This document shows, piece after piece, positions 1-8,190 of a stretch of DNA of 64,000 bases. The notes under the pieces were generated by a model, which was not told where the DNA came from, searched no databases, and saw nothing but the letters and a program-made list of their open reading frames with translations. The translations under genes were made by a program, and so were the position numbers. This DNA comes from CAZDGV01 sp964505195. GTDB lineage: Bacteria; Bacteroidota; Bacteroidia; Chitinophagales; Chitinophagaceae. The stretch is taken from contig CAZDGV010000001.1 of the NCBI GenBank assembly GCA_964505195.1, forward strand, positions 1 through 64,000. Reading direction: 5' to 3'. Every line of letters starts with the position of its first letter. Positions within the stretch are counted from its first letter, which is position 1.

Positions 1-1352
1 CCCTTACTGAGCTTCTGCACCGGTGCTTCGTGCGGAAAACGAATCCTGCCCCACAAATACAATACCGTTGCAATGCCAATTACAATCCAAATGGCGACAA
101 ATACTTCGCGCTTTAATAGCCCCCAGTGTTTTACTAAATCGGCATTCGATAAAAACTTAAATGCCAGTGCAAGTTCTAAAAAGCCCAACACCACTTTCAC
201 CGTGGTAAGCCAACCGCCCGATTTGGGCAAACGGTTGAGCCAGTGCGGGAAAAGAGCAAACAATGCAAAAGGCAATGCAAGTGCCAGTCCGAAACCTGCC
301 ATGCCGGAGGTGAGCTGCATGGCACCACCATCGCTCGACAAAGAACCTGCCAACAGCGAACCCAATATGGGACCAGTGCAGGAAAAAGAAACCAGCGCCA
401 GCGTCAGCGCCATAAAAAAGATCCCTGAAAGATTGCCCACGCCTGATTTGGCATCCATACGATTGGCGAAAGAAGCAGGCAGAGAAATTTCATAATACCC
501 GAAGAAAGAAAAAGCAAAAAACAGAAACACCACAAAGAAGACAATATTCAATACCACGTTGGTGGATATATTATTGAGGATCTCGGGATTAATGGTGTCT
601 AAGAAATGAAATGGAAGACTGAGCAAAATGTAAATCAAAAAAATAAATAGCCCATATAGCAATGCATTGCTCACACCTTTTCGCTTGTCTTCTGCCTTCT
701 TTGTAAAAAAGGAAACTGTAAGCGGCACCATGGGAAACACACAGGGCGTTAACAACGCAATTAATCCACCTAAAAAACCAAGCACGAACAATCCCCACAA
801 ACTGTTGTCGCTTTCTGCTGTAGCAGTATCTCCACATTTTACAATGGGTTGATTGATATCGATGCTTGGAATGCGAAGGCGGGTTAGAGGTGCAAGCTCC
901 GTACCACCTTCTAAACCTATATCAAAACTATATTCCTGTCCGGGCAAAAAAACATCCTTACCCCCTTCGGTATAAATGATTTTACCACGCAAACTTGCGG
1001 GCACCACTCCTTTGCATTGTATTTGTTGCGTGATGATGAAGCCACCTTCGGCAATTTGTACCGACATGCCTTCAAACAATGGATCGCCGTACGACCTTAC
1101 ACCCTTATTAGCTTGTGGATTACCCAGCACCTGAATGCTAGTATCGTTCAAAAGCATTTGAAATGCTTCCGGACCTTCGCTGCCAGCAGCTGACAAATAA
1201 ATAAAATTTCCTGCGGGAACAGTCGTAGTAAAACTTAGCTCATATACTCCTTCCGAAATCTTTTTACTGCTGCTTTGCCAACTGAGCGACTCCTGCGCAC
1301 CCAACATAAAAGGTGTGAAGAGCAGGAAGAGGATCGAAAAAAAATATTTCAT
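1..1352 (-). CDS. DsbD-family thiol:disulfide interchange protein, C-terminus cut off by window edge
   Basis: About 450 N-terminal residues are visible; the gene runs off the left edge, so any C-terminal thioredoxin domain is not seen. A signal peptide (start MKYFFSILFLLF) is followed by a periplasmic DsbD alpha-like domain to about residue 170 and then a polytopic CcdA/DsbD membrane domain. The membrane part carries the two redox cysteines expected of the family: one in LLTPCVFPMVPL and one in SFSCTGPILG. Family role: carries electrons from cytoplasmic thioredoxin across the inner membrane to periplasmic thiol proteins. Oddity: where the alpha domain normally has CxxxxCLPP, this copy reads YTEGGKDVFLPG, so both catalytic cysteines of that domain are absent. 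The next gene upstream (1407-1862) is a separate alpha domain that keeps them. The reading frame is open throughout the visible part. Confidence 0.9.
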   Translation of the reverse strand, partial: MKYFFSILFLLFTPFMLGAQESLSWQSSSKKISEGVYELSFTTTVPAGNFIYLSAAGSEGPEAFQMLLNDTSIQVLGNPQANKGVRSYGDPLFEGMSVQIAEGGFIITQQIQCKGVVPASLRGKIIYTEGGKDVFLPGQEYSFDIGLEGGTELAPLTRLRIPSIDINQPIVKCGDTATAESDNSLWGLFVLGFLGGLIALLTPCVFPMVPLTVSFFTKKAEDKRKGVSNALLYGLFIFLIYILLSLPFHFLDTINPEILNNISTNVVLNIVFFVVFLFFAFSFFGYYEISLPASFANRMDAKSGVGNLSGIFFMALTLALVSFSCTGPILGSLLAGSLSSDGGAMQLTSGMAGFGLALALPFALFALFPHWLNRLPKSGGWLTTVKVVLGFLELALAFKFLSNADLVKHWGLLKREVFVAIWIVIGIATVLYLWGRIRFPHEAPVQKLSK

Positions 1353-1406
1353 ACAGCAGTATTTATGAACCCTGATAAGATTTTTTAACGCAGCAGAAAA
1401 ACGCTG

Positions 1407-1862
1407 TTACAGTTTAACTGAAAACTTGACACGCTCAGGTGGAAGGCATTGCTTATCGTCGCATACCATAAACTCCACTTCGCCCGATACGGTTGTCTTT
1501 ACATTGGCTTTCAGCGTTACCGTCTGCACAAAATCTACTTTATCGGAATAAAAACGCGAGTTGGAATTAGTTGCCTTATCAAATGTGGCAATCAACTTTC
1601 CTCTTTCCTGTACAGCACCTTGCTTTACTACCAGCGGATTGTTTACAAAACGTATTTCCGTAGGCAAAGCGATGGCATCTTCGCTTTGTTTCTGACTGTA
1701 CAAATGCCAGCCACGCTGTATTGCGGCGGATAAAATAATTTCATACTTGTTGGCTGCGATTTTTTTAGCACTGTACGTCCAGTTAACCTTACCGGAATTT
1801 TGCGCAACAGCAAGGCCATTGCCTGCAGTTAATAAAACAAGAAGAAATAAAATAGAACGCAT
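1407..1862 (-). CDS. Free-standing DsbD alpha-like periplasmic domain
   Basis: 151 residues with an N-terminal signal peptide (MRSILFLLVLLTAGNGLAVAQ) and a single immunoglobulin-like domain resembling the N-terminal domain of DsbD. The diagnostic motif MVCDDKQCLPPE lies near the C-terminus and holds the redox pair CxxxxC. It is encoded 54 nt upstream of the DsbD-type transporter on the same strand and is probably co-transcribed with it. Inference: it is the working electron-receiving domain for the neighbouring transporter, whose own alpha domain has lost the cysteines. It could also act on other periplasmic partners. Confidence 0.85.
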   Translation of the reverse strand: MRSILFLLVLLTAGNGLAVAQNSGKVNWTYSAKKIAANKYEIILSAAIQRGWHLYSQKQSEDAIALPTEIRFVNNPLVVKQGAVQERGKLIATFDKATNSNSRFYSDKVDFVQTVTLKANVKTTVSGEVEFMVCDDKQCLPPERVKFSVKL

Positions 1863-1977
1863 TTGAATGTTTTAAAATGAAGTTTTGCAAATTTTAGCAA
1901 GATCGTGCATATGAATAGTGCTGTTGGTCACAAAAACAATATTTCACATTTGTTTTGCACAAAACCCACCGCAAGAA

Positions 1978-2637
1978 TTAGTTCAACAACAGAGCTTCAA
2001 ATACTTTTTTCCCATCGGTATTGCCTAGCACTTCGCTACTCGCACGCTCGGGGTGTGGCATCATGCCAAACACATTGCCTGCAGCATTGCGGATGCCGGC
2101 AATATTACGGATGGCGCCGTTGGGATTGGCTTCCGGTGTAATTGCACCAGAGGAAGTGGAATAACGATAGATGATCTGCTCATTTTTTTCCAATGTATCC
2201 AAGGTGGCTTCATCGGCATAGTAACGACCTTCGCCGTGTGCAATGGGAATGGTGAGCCCCGTACCGCCTGCGCCGGTGAGGTGCACATTTTTGCAAATAA
2301 ACTGTTGGTTGGCATTGCGTAGTAATACGCCGGGAAGCAAATGCGATTCGCAGAGAATCTGAAAACCATTGCAAACGCCCAACACCTTACCTCCTTTGTT
2401 GGCAAAAGCAATTACCTGTTGCATCATGGGGCTAAAACGCGCAATGGCACCACAACGCAGATAGTCGCCATACGAAAAACCACCGGGCAATACGATGCAG
2501 TCCTCGGTTGAAAACATGCTCAAATCGCGATCCTTATGCCAAAGCATGATCACTTCCTGATTCAAATCGTGCTGAAGGGCATCCTGCATATCTCTATCAC
2601 AGTTGGAGCCCGGGAAAACAACAATTCCGAATTTCAT
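1978..2637 (-). CDS. purQ: Phosphoribosylformylglycinamidine synthase, glutaminase subunit
   Basis: 219 residues starting MKFGIVVFPGSNCDRDM. A class I glutamine amidotransferase: nucleophile Cys in VLGVCNGFQ and the His/Glu pair in MMPHPERA near the C-terminus. It releases ammonia from glutamine for the PurL synthetase in step four of purine synthesis. The small stand-alone form implies separate purL and purS, which are not in this window. An in-frame ATG 84 nt upstream would add 28 residues unlike the family, so the start at 2637 was chosen. A TACCTTTG promoter element lies about 70 nt upstream, so purQ probably has its own promoter. Confidence 0.96.
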   Translation of the reverse strand: MKFGIVVFPGSNCDRDMQDALQHDLNQEVIMLWHKDRDLSMFSTEDCIVLPGGFSYGDYLRCGAIARFSPMMQQVIAFANKGGKVLGVCNGFQILCESHLLPGVLLRNANQQFICKNVHLTGAGGTGLTIPIAHGEGRYYADEATLDTLEKNEQIIYRYSTSSGAITPEANPNGAIRNIAGIRNAAGNVFGMMPHPERASSEVLGNTDGKKVFEALLLN

Positions 2638-2703
2638 TTGCTGATGGTTATAGGACCGCAAAGATTGATACCAAGCCGGTTTCAGGCCTTTTGCGGTGTA
2701 GCG

Positions 2704-2711
2704 CAAAGGTA
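2704..2711 (-). promoter_or_regulatory. Bacteroidetes-type -7 element upstream of purQ
   Basis: Minus strand reads TACCTTTG, an exact match to TAnnTTTG. No TTG is found at the usual -33 distance. A start about 7 nt downstream would give a leader of roughly 60 nt before purQ. Confidence 0.45.
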
Positions 2712-2727
2712 AAAGATTCACCTTGCT

Positions 2728-3738
2728 TTAAGGGGAAAGAAATAGATAATTTACCAGCATCCAGCCGATGCTGAGCCAGGCCATCCACCCTACGGTGCTT
2801 TTGCTGTGGGGGAAATGGTAAAAGGCAGTATGATACACACTTACCGGCACCAGGGCAAGCATCCATGCTTCCAAGCCATCATCCGTATTTACAAAGGGTA
2901 TGAGCAGCGAAACCAGCAAGTAAAAGAACATGAACGACCAGGTTTTGCGGAGCTGCACCACCAGGCGGGGTAAATTCCGAATGCTCATCCACCAGCCCAC
3001 TATTAGCGGAATGATTAAAACCAATGCAGTAACCCACATCGGATTACTCATAAAGAGAGCAGGCAATCCTATTACCTGCGGCGGTATTACCTCCATCACC
3101 TGATCCCACTTGCCCCACACAAAAAAATAAATCAGCAGAAAATAATAGGGTGTCAGCAAGCCCATGATGCTCACCAGCCATTCTGTAACCTGAAACGGAC
3201 GAAAAATAAAGAGGGCTACAAAAAGCAATAGCATCAGGTAAACCGACTGAAAATAAACAAATGAACAAATGCCAAAACCCAAACCAAGATTGAAGAGCGC
3301 TGTTTTCGGTTTGGAATGCAGATAAAGTCCTGCCATTTTTGCCCATGCCCAAACCAAAAAAGTATTGATGACGAGACCGGGAGAAAAAACAGTCCATTCC
3401 GGAAACATGCTGCTGATGAGCAGATAGCAAAATGCTGTTATATAATGCGGTTGAGAAAAAAGTTTTTGATCGTTTACATAACTGTTGAGAATGATGGCCT
3501 GCAAAAACACCAACAAATAAGCAATGGCTGCGTGGATTCCGGAAAAGTAAGCCGATGCTGCCTGCAGCCACTGAAACAAATGCTGGTAGAGCAAGCCTGC
3601 TTCTGCACCCGAGTAAGTTAGGGATGCGTCTGAGAAATACGGCATCCTCAGCAATATGCCAAGGAAAAACAAAATGATAATATTGAACGGATTGTTACCC
3701 GAAAAAACTCTGATCACAGTAAGGTGGTTCAATTGCAA
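2728..3738 (-). CDS. Polytopic inner-membrane protein, DUF6427-like
   Basis: 336 residues made almost entirely of hydrophobic segments, about ten predicted membrane spans, with short loops. The N-terminal pattern VIRVFSGNNPFNIIILFFLGILL resembles the Bacteroidota DUF6427 family as I remember it; this cannot be confirmed here. No catalytic motif is recognised and the function is unknown. It lies between a secreted-protein gene and purQ on the same strand. The stop is only 17 nt from the purQ promoter element. Confidence 0.6.
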   Translation of the reverse strand: MQLNHLTVIRVFSGNNPFNIIILFFLGILLRMPYFSDASLTYSGAEAGLLYQHLFQWLQAASAYFSGIHAAIAYLLVFLQAIILNSYVNDQKLFSQPHYITAFCYLLISSMFPEWTVFSPGLVINTFLVWAWAKMAGLYLHSKPKTALFNLGLGFGICSFVYFQSVYLMLLLFVALFIFRPFQVTEWLVSIMGLLTPYYFLLIYFFVWGKWDQVMEVIPPQVIGLPALFMSNPMWVTALVLIIPLIVGWWMSIRNLPRLVVQLRKTWSFMFFYLLVSLLIPFVNTDDGLEAWMLALVPVSVYHTAFYHFPHSKSTVGWMAWLSIGWMLVNYLFLSP

Positions 3739-3773
3739 ACATTTGGAAACAATTGCAACTTTCCAAATAATTA

Positions 3774-5333
3774 TCAGAACTCGATGCGCGCAAAAACAAA
3801 GCTGTTGCGATACATGCAGGGAACGAGCATTTCACGTGCCGATACCTGTTTTCCAAAACGAATCATGAATTCATACCCCCTGTCTAAACTTTTCAGCGGC
3901 GGCTGACGGTCAACCTTGCCATCGGGCTTTACCGACTGGGCGGAGAGCATGGGTGTTCTGCGTTGCCATTCGTTGTAAAGAAAAAACAATTCACCGCCCA
4001 CATTCATAATTTGATAAGAAAGCATATGGTCGGTTTCGTCGTCGTACTGCGATTTGTTGATCACATTACTCCACTGCAGCCGGGCACTGGCATCAAGGGA
4101 AAGTACCATTACATTATCAGCATAGTAGCGGGTTGATATAGGACCGCGCATTCCGGGCATACCCCAGCCGCCCATGCCCATACCGCCCCAACCCCAGGGG
4201 CTCCAGCCCCAGTTGTTCCAGGCACTCCAGGGCATAAATCCGGGCATACCCCAGGGATTGCCCCACATCCAGGGCGACATCATATCCCAACGGTTCATGC
4301 CGTTACGCTGATTGGTATAAACGGCTTCGCCGGTAACCAAAATGCCACCGTCTTTTTTTACAATGAAATGTTTGAGAAAATAATCGTTGAATGCGAGCTT
4401 GGTGCTGCTTTCGCCTTTGGCAAGATTTCGGAAATCCTGATCAAATAAAATTGCGCGCTCAATGGTATTGCCTTCCAAATTTTGATCAGTCATAGCAACA
4501 TAAAGTCCTTCCACCTGACCACGACGCGCTTTGGAAAAATAAGATAGCACGATATAGCGCTTGTTAAGGTTGTCCACTTTAATCCTTGCTTCATCTAGCA
4601 AAATATCGTCGAGCTGCAGCGGTAAAGAGCGCAGCGTATCGCCATAGGCAGGCAACACCACTAACTTAAGCTTATTAATGTATTCACGTTGTGCCGGGCG
4701 ACCTACATGGGTAAACAAAAAATTACCCTCATTATCCAAATAAAAATCGGCAATATTTTCACGGCTGCTTTCCAACACATAATCAAAGCGTGAGCGGCGC
4801 AAGGGAATGAGGTTTTGACTCAGCAACAAGGTGTTCACAGTCATCTGATCGCGTTCGCGTCCTTTGATTTTGAACACCATGATTTTCTGGCGGTCGTCGC
4901 TGGCAATCACGGAATAAATTTTACTATCACCAAAAGCACCTACATCTGTCGTATCAATTTGCAGCGGCTCACCAATTTTCTTTCCGTCTGCTCCAATTTT
5001 CACCCCCATGCAATACACCACATTGCGTCGCTGATACTGATAAATGAGTACGGAAAAATCAGAATAGGTAAACACTTCAACATTAAAAGTGCGTTCGGGG
5101 ATGAAGTCGAGCTCCACTTTTTCCTTTTGCTGCATTTCAGGTGTGTACACCGCAATGGAATGCCGATTGCGCATGTTTTTATATACCAGATACTGGTTTT
5201 GAAACTTACCCAGTATCTCAAATTTCAGCTGACGCGTATCATCGCGATCAGCTTCAGAATAGAAAATACGCTGTGCATTTGCATTGAGCGACAGCACAAC
5301 AATCGCCAGTATCGATAAAAATCTACTACTCAT
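3774..5333 (-). CDS. Secreted protein of unknown function with a Trp/Gly/Met-rich segment
   Basis: 519 residues. The start MSSRFLSILAIVVLSLNANAQ is a clear signal peptide ending in AQ; the longer reading frame upstream has no coding character and would run into the divergent gene at 5425, so 5333 was chosen. The mature protein is mostly short beta-like stretches, suggesting a propeller-like fold (inference). Residues about 348-398 (4140-4292) form a low-complexity segment with 11 Trp, 13 Gly and 9 Met in 51 residues, starting RWDMMSPWMWGNPWG. The flanking regions are ordinary sequence, so the segment looks like an insertion or exposed loop. I do not recognise the family. Confidence 0.75.
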   Translation of the reverse strand: MSSRFLSILAIVVLSLNANAQRIFYSEADRDDTRQLKFEILGKFQNQYLVYKNMRNRHSIAVYTPEMQQKEKVELDFIPERTFNVEVFTYSDFSVLIYQYQRRNVVYCMGVKIGADGKKIGEPLQIDTTDVGAFGDSKIYSVIASDDRQKIMVFKIKGRERDQMTVNTLLLSQNLIPLRRSRFDYVLESSRENIADFYLDNEGNFLFTHVGRPAQREYINKLKLVVLPAYGDTLRSLPLQLDDILLDEARIKVDNLNKRYIVLSYFSKARRGQVEGLYVAMTDQNLEGNTIERAILFDQDFRNLAKGESSTKLAFNDYFLKHFIVKKDGGILVTGEAVYTNQRNGMNRWDMMSPWMWGNPWGMPGFMPWSAWNNWGWSPWGWGGMGMGGWGMPGMRGPISTRYYADNVMVLSLDASARLQWSNVINKSQYDDETDHMLSYQIMNVGGELFFLYNEWQRRTPMLSAQSVKPDGKVDRQPPLKSLDRGYEFMIRFGKQVSAREMLVPCMYRNSFVFARIEF

Positions 5334-5424
5334 ATCTGAACAATTCGATTTAAAAGTACGTTGAATGCCTTTATTTCCCTGATAACGCCCCGTTAAAAAG
5401 TTAAATTGCATAAAATAGTAAGAG

Positions 5425-6348
5425 ATGGCAACAATTTGCATCACCGGCGGCACCGGCATGGTTGGTAAAAGACTCATTTCACATTTAACCGAAGCCGGCT
5501 TTGATGTGATCATATTAACCCGCAATCCTTCCTTAAAAAGCGGTACGGGCAAGATCCGCTATGCGGGATGGGATCCGGAGAATCAAACCCTTGATGCGGC
5601 AGCCATTGCAGAAAGCGATTATATCATTCACCTGGCGGGTGCCGGCGTGGCAGAAAAAAGATGGACAGAAAAAAGAAAGCAGGAAATCAGAGATAGCCGG
5701 GTAAACAGCGGGGCATTGCTGGTGAAAACCTTGAAAGAAACCCAACACCGAGTAAAAGCCGTTATATCGGCATCTGCCATCGGATGGTATGGCCCCGATA
5801 ACGGAATCATCTTCGATGAAAACGCCCCTGCTGCACATGATTTTCTGGGCGATACCTGTCGCCAATGGGAAGCAAGCGTAGATCCGCTAACAGCAATGGG
5901 CATTAGACTGGTTAAGTTACGCATTGGCATAGTGCTGAGCACAGCAGGCGGGGCATTGGCAGAATTTATGAAACCGATCCGCATGGGCATAGCAGGTGTG
6001 TTGGGTGATGGAAAGCAAATGATCAGCTGGATTCATATCGACGATCTCTGTCGCATGTTTGTTTACGCCATTAAGCAGGAACAGATGCAGGGCACATATA
6101 ATGCGGTGGCACCCAAGCCCGTGAGCAACCGCACGCTCACCTTGCAACTGGCACAAGTAATGAAAGGATCTTTTTTTATACCCATGCATGTACCCGCATG
6201 GGTGTTAAGGATTGTACTGGGCGAAATGAGTATAGAAGTTTTGAAAAGCTGTACAGCAAGTGCTGAAAAAATCAAAAATGCAGGATTTGTGTTTCAATAT
6301 CCGGGCATTGATGCCGCGCTGCAAGCATTGGTTGAGAAGAAAAAATAG
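5425..6348 (+). CDS. TIGR01777-type NAD(P)-dependent epimerase (SDR39U1/YfcH-like)
   Basis: 307 residues. An extended short-chain dehydrogenase: N-terminal dinucleotide-binding motif TGGTGMVGKRL, then IIHLAGAGVAEKRWTEKRK, which is typical of the TIGR01777/YfcH group. The C-terminal region (PVSNRTLTLQLAQVM to the end) corresponds to the DUF1731-type domain. The family binds NADP; the substrate is unknown. It is transcribed divergently from the secreted-protein gene, with 91 nt between the start codons, and stands alone on the plus strand. Confidence 0.88.
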   Translation: MATICITGGTGMVGKRLISHLTEAGFDVIILTRNPSLKSGTGKIRYAGWDPENQTLDAAAIAESDYIIHLAGAGVAEKRWTEKRKQEIRDSRVNSGALLVKTLKETQHRVKAVISASAIGWYGPDNGIIFDENAPAAHDFLGDTCRQWEASVDPLTAMGIRLVKLRIGIVLSTAGGALAEFMKPIRMGIAGVLGDGKQMISWIHIDDLCRMFVYAIKQEQMQGTYNAVAPKPVSNRTLTLQLAQVMKGSFFIPMHVPAWVLRIVLGEMSIEVLKSCTASAEKIKNAGFVFQYPGIDAALQALVEKKK

Positions 6349-6370
6349 TAATGCTGCCAATGGAAGCAGA

Positions 6371-7189
6371 TCAAAGATCGCGCTTGCGGAATACGAGCAA
6401 ACTGATTCCCCAAAAAACGAGCGTGTAAAGCAGGGTAAGCCAAACATGCTGCGATACCAAAGAGAGTGAACGCGTATAGGAAGCTTCATCGAGCCGACCT
6501 AAAAAAGCAGGTACAGGCGTAAGCATATCTGACACTTCCAATAATAAAAATCTGCCCGCACCTTCCAACTTCCAGCGGGCAAGCCCGGCGAGAATCTGTT
6601 CAAAAATGAAAGCATAAAAAATAAAAACACTGAGTGCAATAAAAGATCTTCTTAAGATCATACCAATCATAAATGCAAAGCTCAACTGCGAAAAAACCTG
6701 CAGACCAAAGAGCCCGGTGTAATGCAGAAGCGACCATTTCTTTTCCGCATTCGATGCCTCAAGGTTGAAATAACCTATGCCCAGCGTAACCATCAAATAT
6801 ATGCCGGTGATGATGAGTGTTATAATGACCACATCAATGAACTTTCCAAGCATGAACTGCTGTCGGCTCCAGCCGTCGATGATGTTCTGACGATGCGTTT
6901 TATAAGTGTACTCATTGGTGATGAGCATGATGATGAGAATGGCCGGAATAAAAATGAAGATGGAGGATGCATAGGCTACGGTTCTAAATACTTCCGGAAA
7001 AGTGAACGGATTGCCTACCAGCATATTCACCAGCATGCCCGCCGTATCCTGCTTGGCAACCTGCGCCTTGTAAATGCTGTAAAAAAGGTAGTTGATGCCC
7101 GGATATGACAAGACCGTTAAACCCAGCAAAAGCCAGAAGCCAGGATAATTTTTAATCTTCAACCACTCGGTGCGAAAAACGTGCATCAT
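6371..7189 (-). CDS. ABC-2 type exporter permease subunit
   Basis: 272 residues with about six membrane spans in the ABC-2 permease arrangement. The N-terminus MMHVFRTEWLKIKNYPGFW is typical of this family, with a short cytoplasmic helix before the first span. It ends with FRKRDL in the cytoplasm. Its start is 10 nt downstream of the ATPase gene (7200-8087), so the two form one transport unit. The substrate cannot be told from sequence. It converges with the epimerase gene at 6348. Confidence 0.88.
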   Translation of the reverse strand: MMHVFRTEWLKIKNYPGFWLLLGLTVLSYPGINYLFYSIYKAQVAKQDTAGMLVNMLVGNPFTFPEVFRTVAYASSIFIFIPAILIIMLITNEYTYKTHRQNIIDGWSRQQFMLGKFIDVVIITLIITGIYLMVTLGIGYFNLEASNAEKKWSLLHYTGLFGLQVFSQLSFAFMIGMILRRSFIALSVFIFYAFIFEQILAGLARWKLEGAGRFLLLEVSDMLTPVPAFLGRLDEASYTRSLSLVSQHVWLTLLYTLVFWGISLLVFRKRDL

Positions 7190-7199
7190 ACTTCAAGTT

Positions 7200-8087
7200 T
7201 CATGTATGGGTGAGTTCGAAAAATTTTTCTTCAAGGCGTTTGCGCTTCAACATCAAATGAGTGAGCACTATTCCATTTTCAAAGCAATAACGGTTGATCT
7301 CATCCAGGCGCGCACTGCCCCTGGGTAAACTGATGGAAACAGTTTGCGCTGAAACCGATACCGAATGAACACCGGGCATACGCTGAAGCAATGCAGCAAG
7401 CTCCTTCAAATCGGAGGCAGCCAATTCCACCATGTCTTCCTGCGCCAGCACATCCTGCACTGCACCACAGGCAACCAATGTGCCCGTTTTCAAAATGGCA
7501 ACATGACTGCATACTTTTTCCACCTCATCGAGGAGGTGACTGGCCATGATGATGGTATGTCCTTTATCGCGCAGCGCCAATATCAGCGATCTGATTTCAG
7601 CAATACCCACAGGATCGAGTCCATTGGTAGGCTCATCGAGCACCAATATTTTGGGATCTCCCAACAAAGCAGCAGCAATGGCAAGGCGTTGCTTCATGCC
7701 TAAACTATAGCTGCTGAATTTACTGTGACGACGCTCAAAGAGATTCACCTGCTGCAATACTTTTTCAATGGCAGACAGATCACCTCTTCCGCTGATGCTT
7801 TGTGTGATTTTTAAATTATTGACTGCAGAGAGATAGTGATAAAAATTCGGCGTTTCGAGCAGGGATCCAATTTGCTTTCGAAGCGCAGGTGAAGCAGTTT
7901 GGCCAAACCATTCGTAATTCCCCGCATCAGCTGAAAGCACACCCAATACAATGCTGAGCAAGGTTGTTTTCCCACTGCCGTTGGGACCAAGGATGCCAAA
8001 CACAGAACCTTCAGGCACTTCAAAAGAAACGCCCTTGAGTGCCTGTATTTTTCCGTAATGCTTTACTAGATGAGAAACACTGAGCAT
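7200..8087 (-). CDS. ABC transporter ATP-binding subunit
   Basis: 295 residues. Walker A is GPNGSGKTT, the signature is SSYSLGMKQRL, Walker B is ILVLDEPTNGLDP and the switch His is in IIMASHLLDE. The last 80 residues form the small C-terminal domain common in ABC-2 exporter ATPases. It hydrolyses ATP to drive the permease encoded immediately downstream. It is first in a two-gene operon; about 100 nt of non-coding sequence separates it from the beta-oxidation gene. Confidence 0.93.
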   Translation of the reverse strand: MLSVSHLVKHYGKIQALKGVSFEVPEGSVFGILGPNGSGKTTLLSIVLGVLSADAGNYEWFGQTASPALRKQIGSLLETPNFYHYLSAVNNLKITQSISGRGDLSAIEKVLQQVNLFERRHSKFSSYSLGMKQRLAIAAALLGDPKILVLDEPTNGLDPVGIAEIRSLILALRDKGHTIIMASHLLDEVEKVCSHVAILKTGTLVACGAVQDVLAQEDMVELAASDLKELAALLQRMPGVHSVSVSAQTVSISLPRGSARLDEINRYCFENGIVLTHLMLKRKRLEEKFFELTHT

Positions 8088-8190
8088 GGTGTGTAATAAA
8101 AACGAAAAATACTCGATTTCATTGGATGAAAAGCAACTTCATTCGGATTTGTTTGCTTCAAACCCAATTAAAAGGCATTTGCGTTTTTAT

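Noticed and set aside
3774..5552. An N-terminal extension of the secreted protein to 5552
   Set aside because: It would cover the start of the divergent epimerase gene, and a clear signal peptide starts at 5333.
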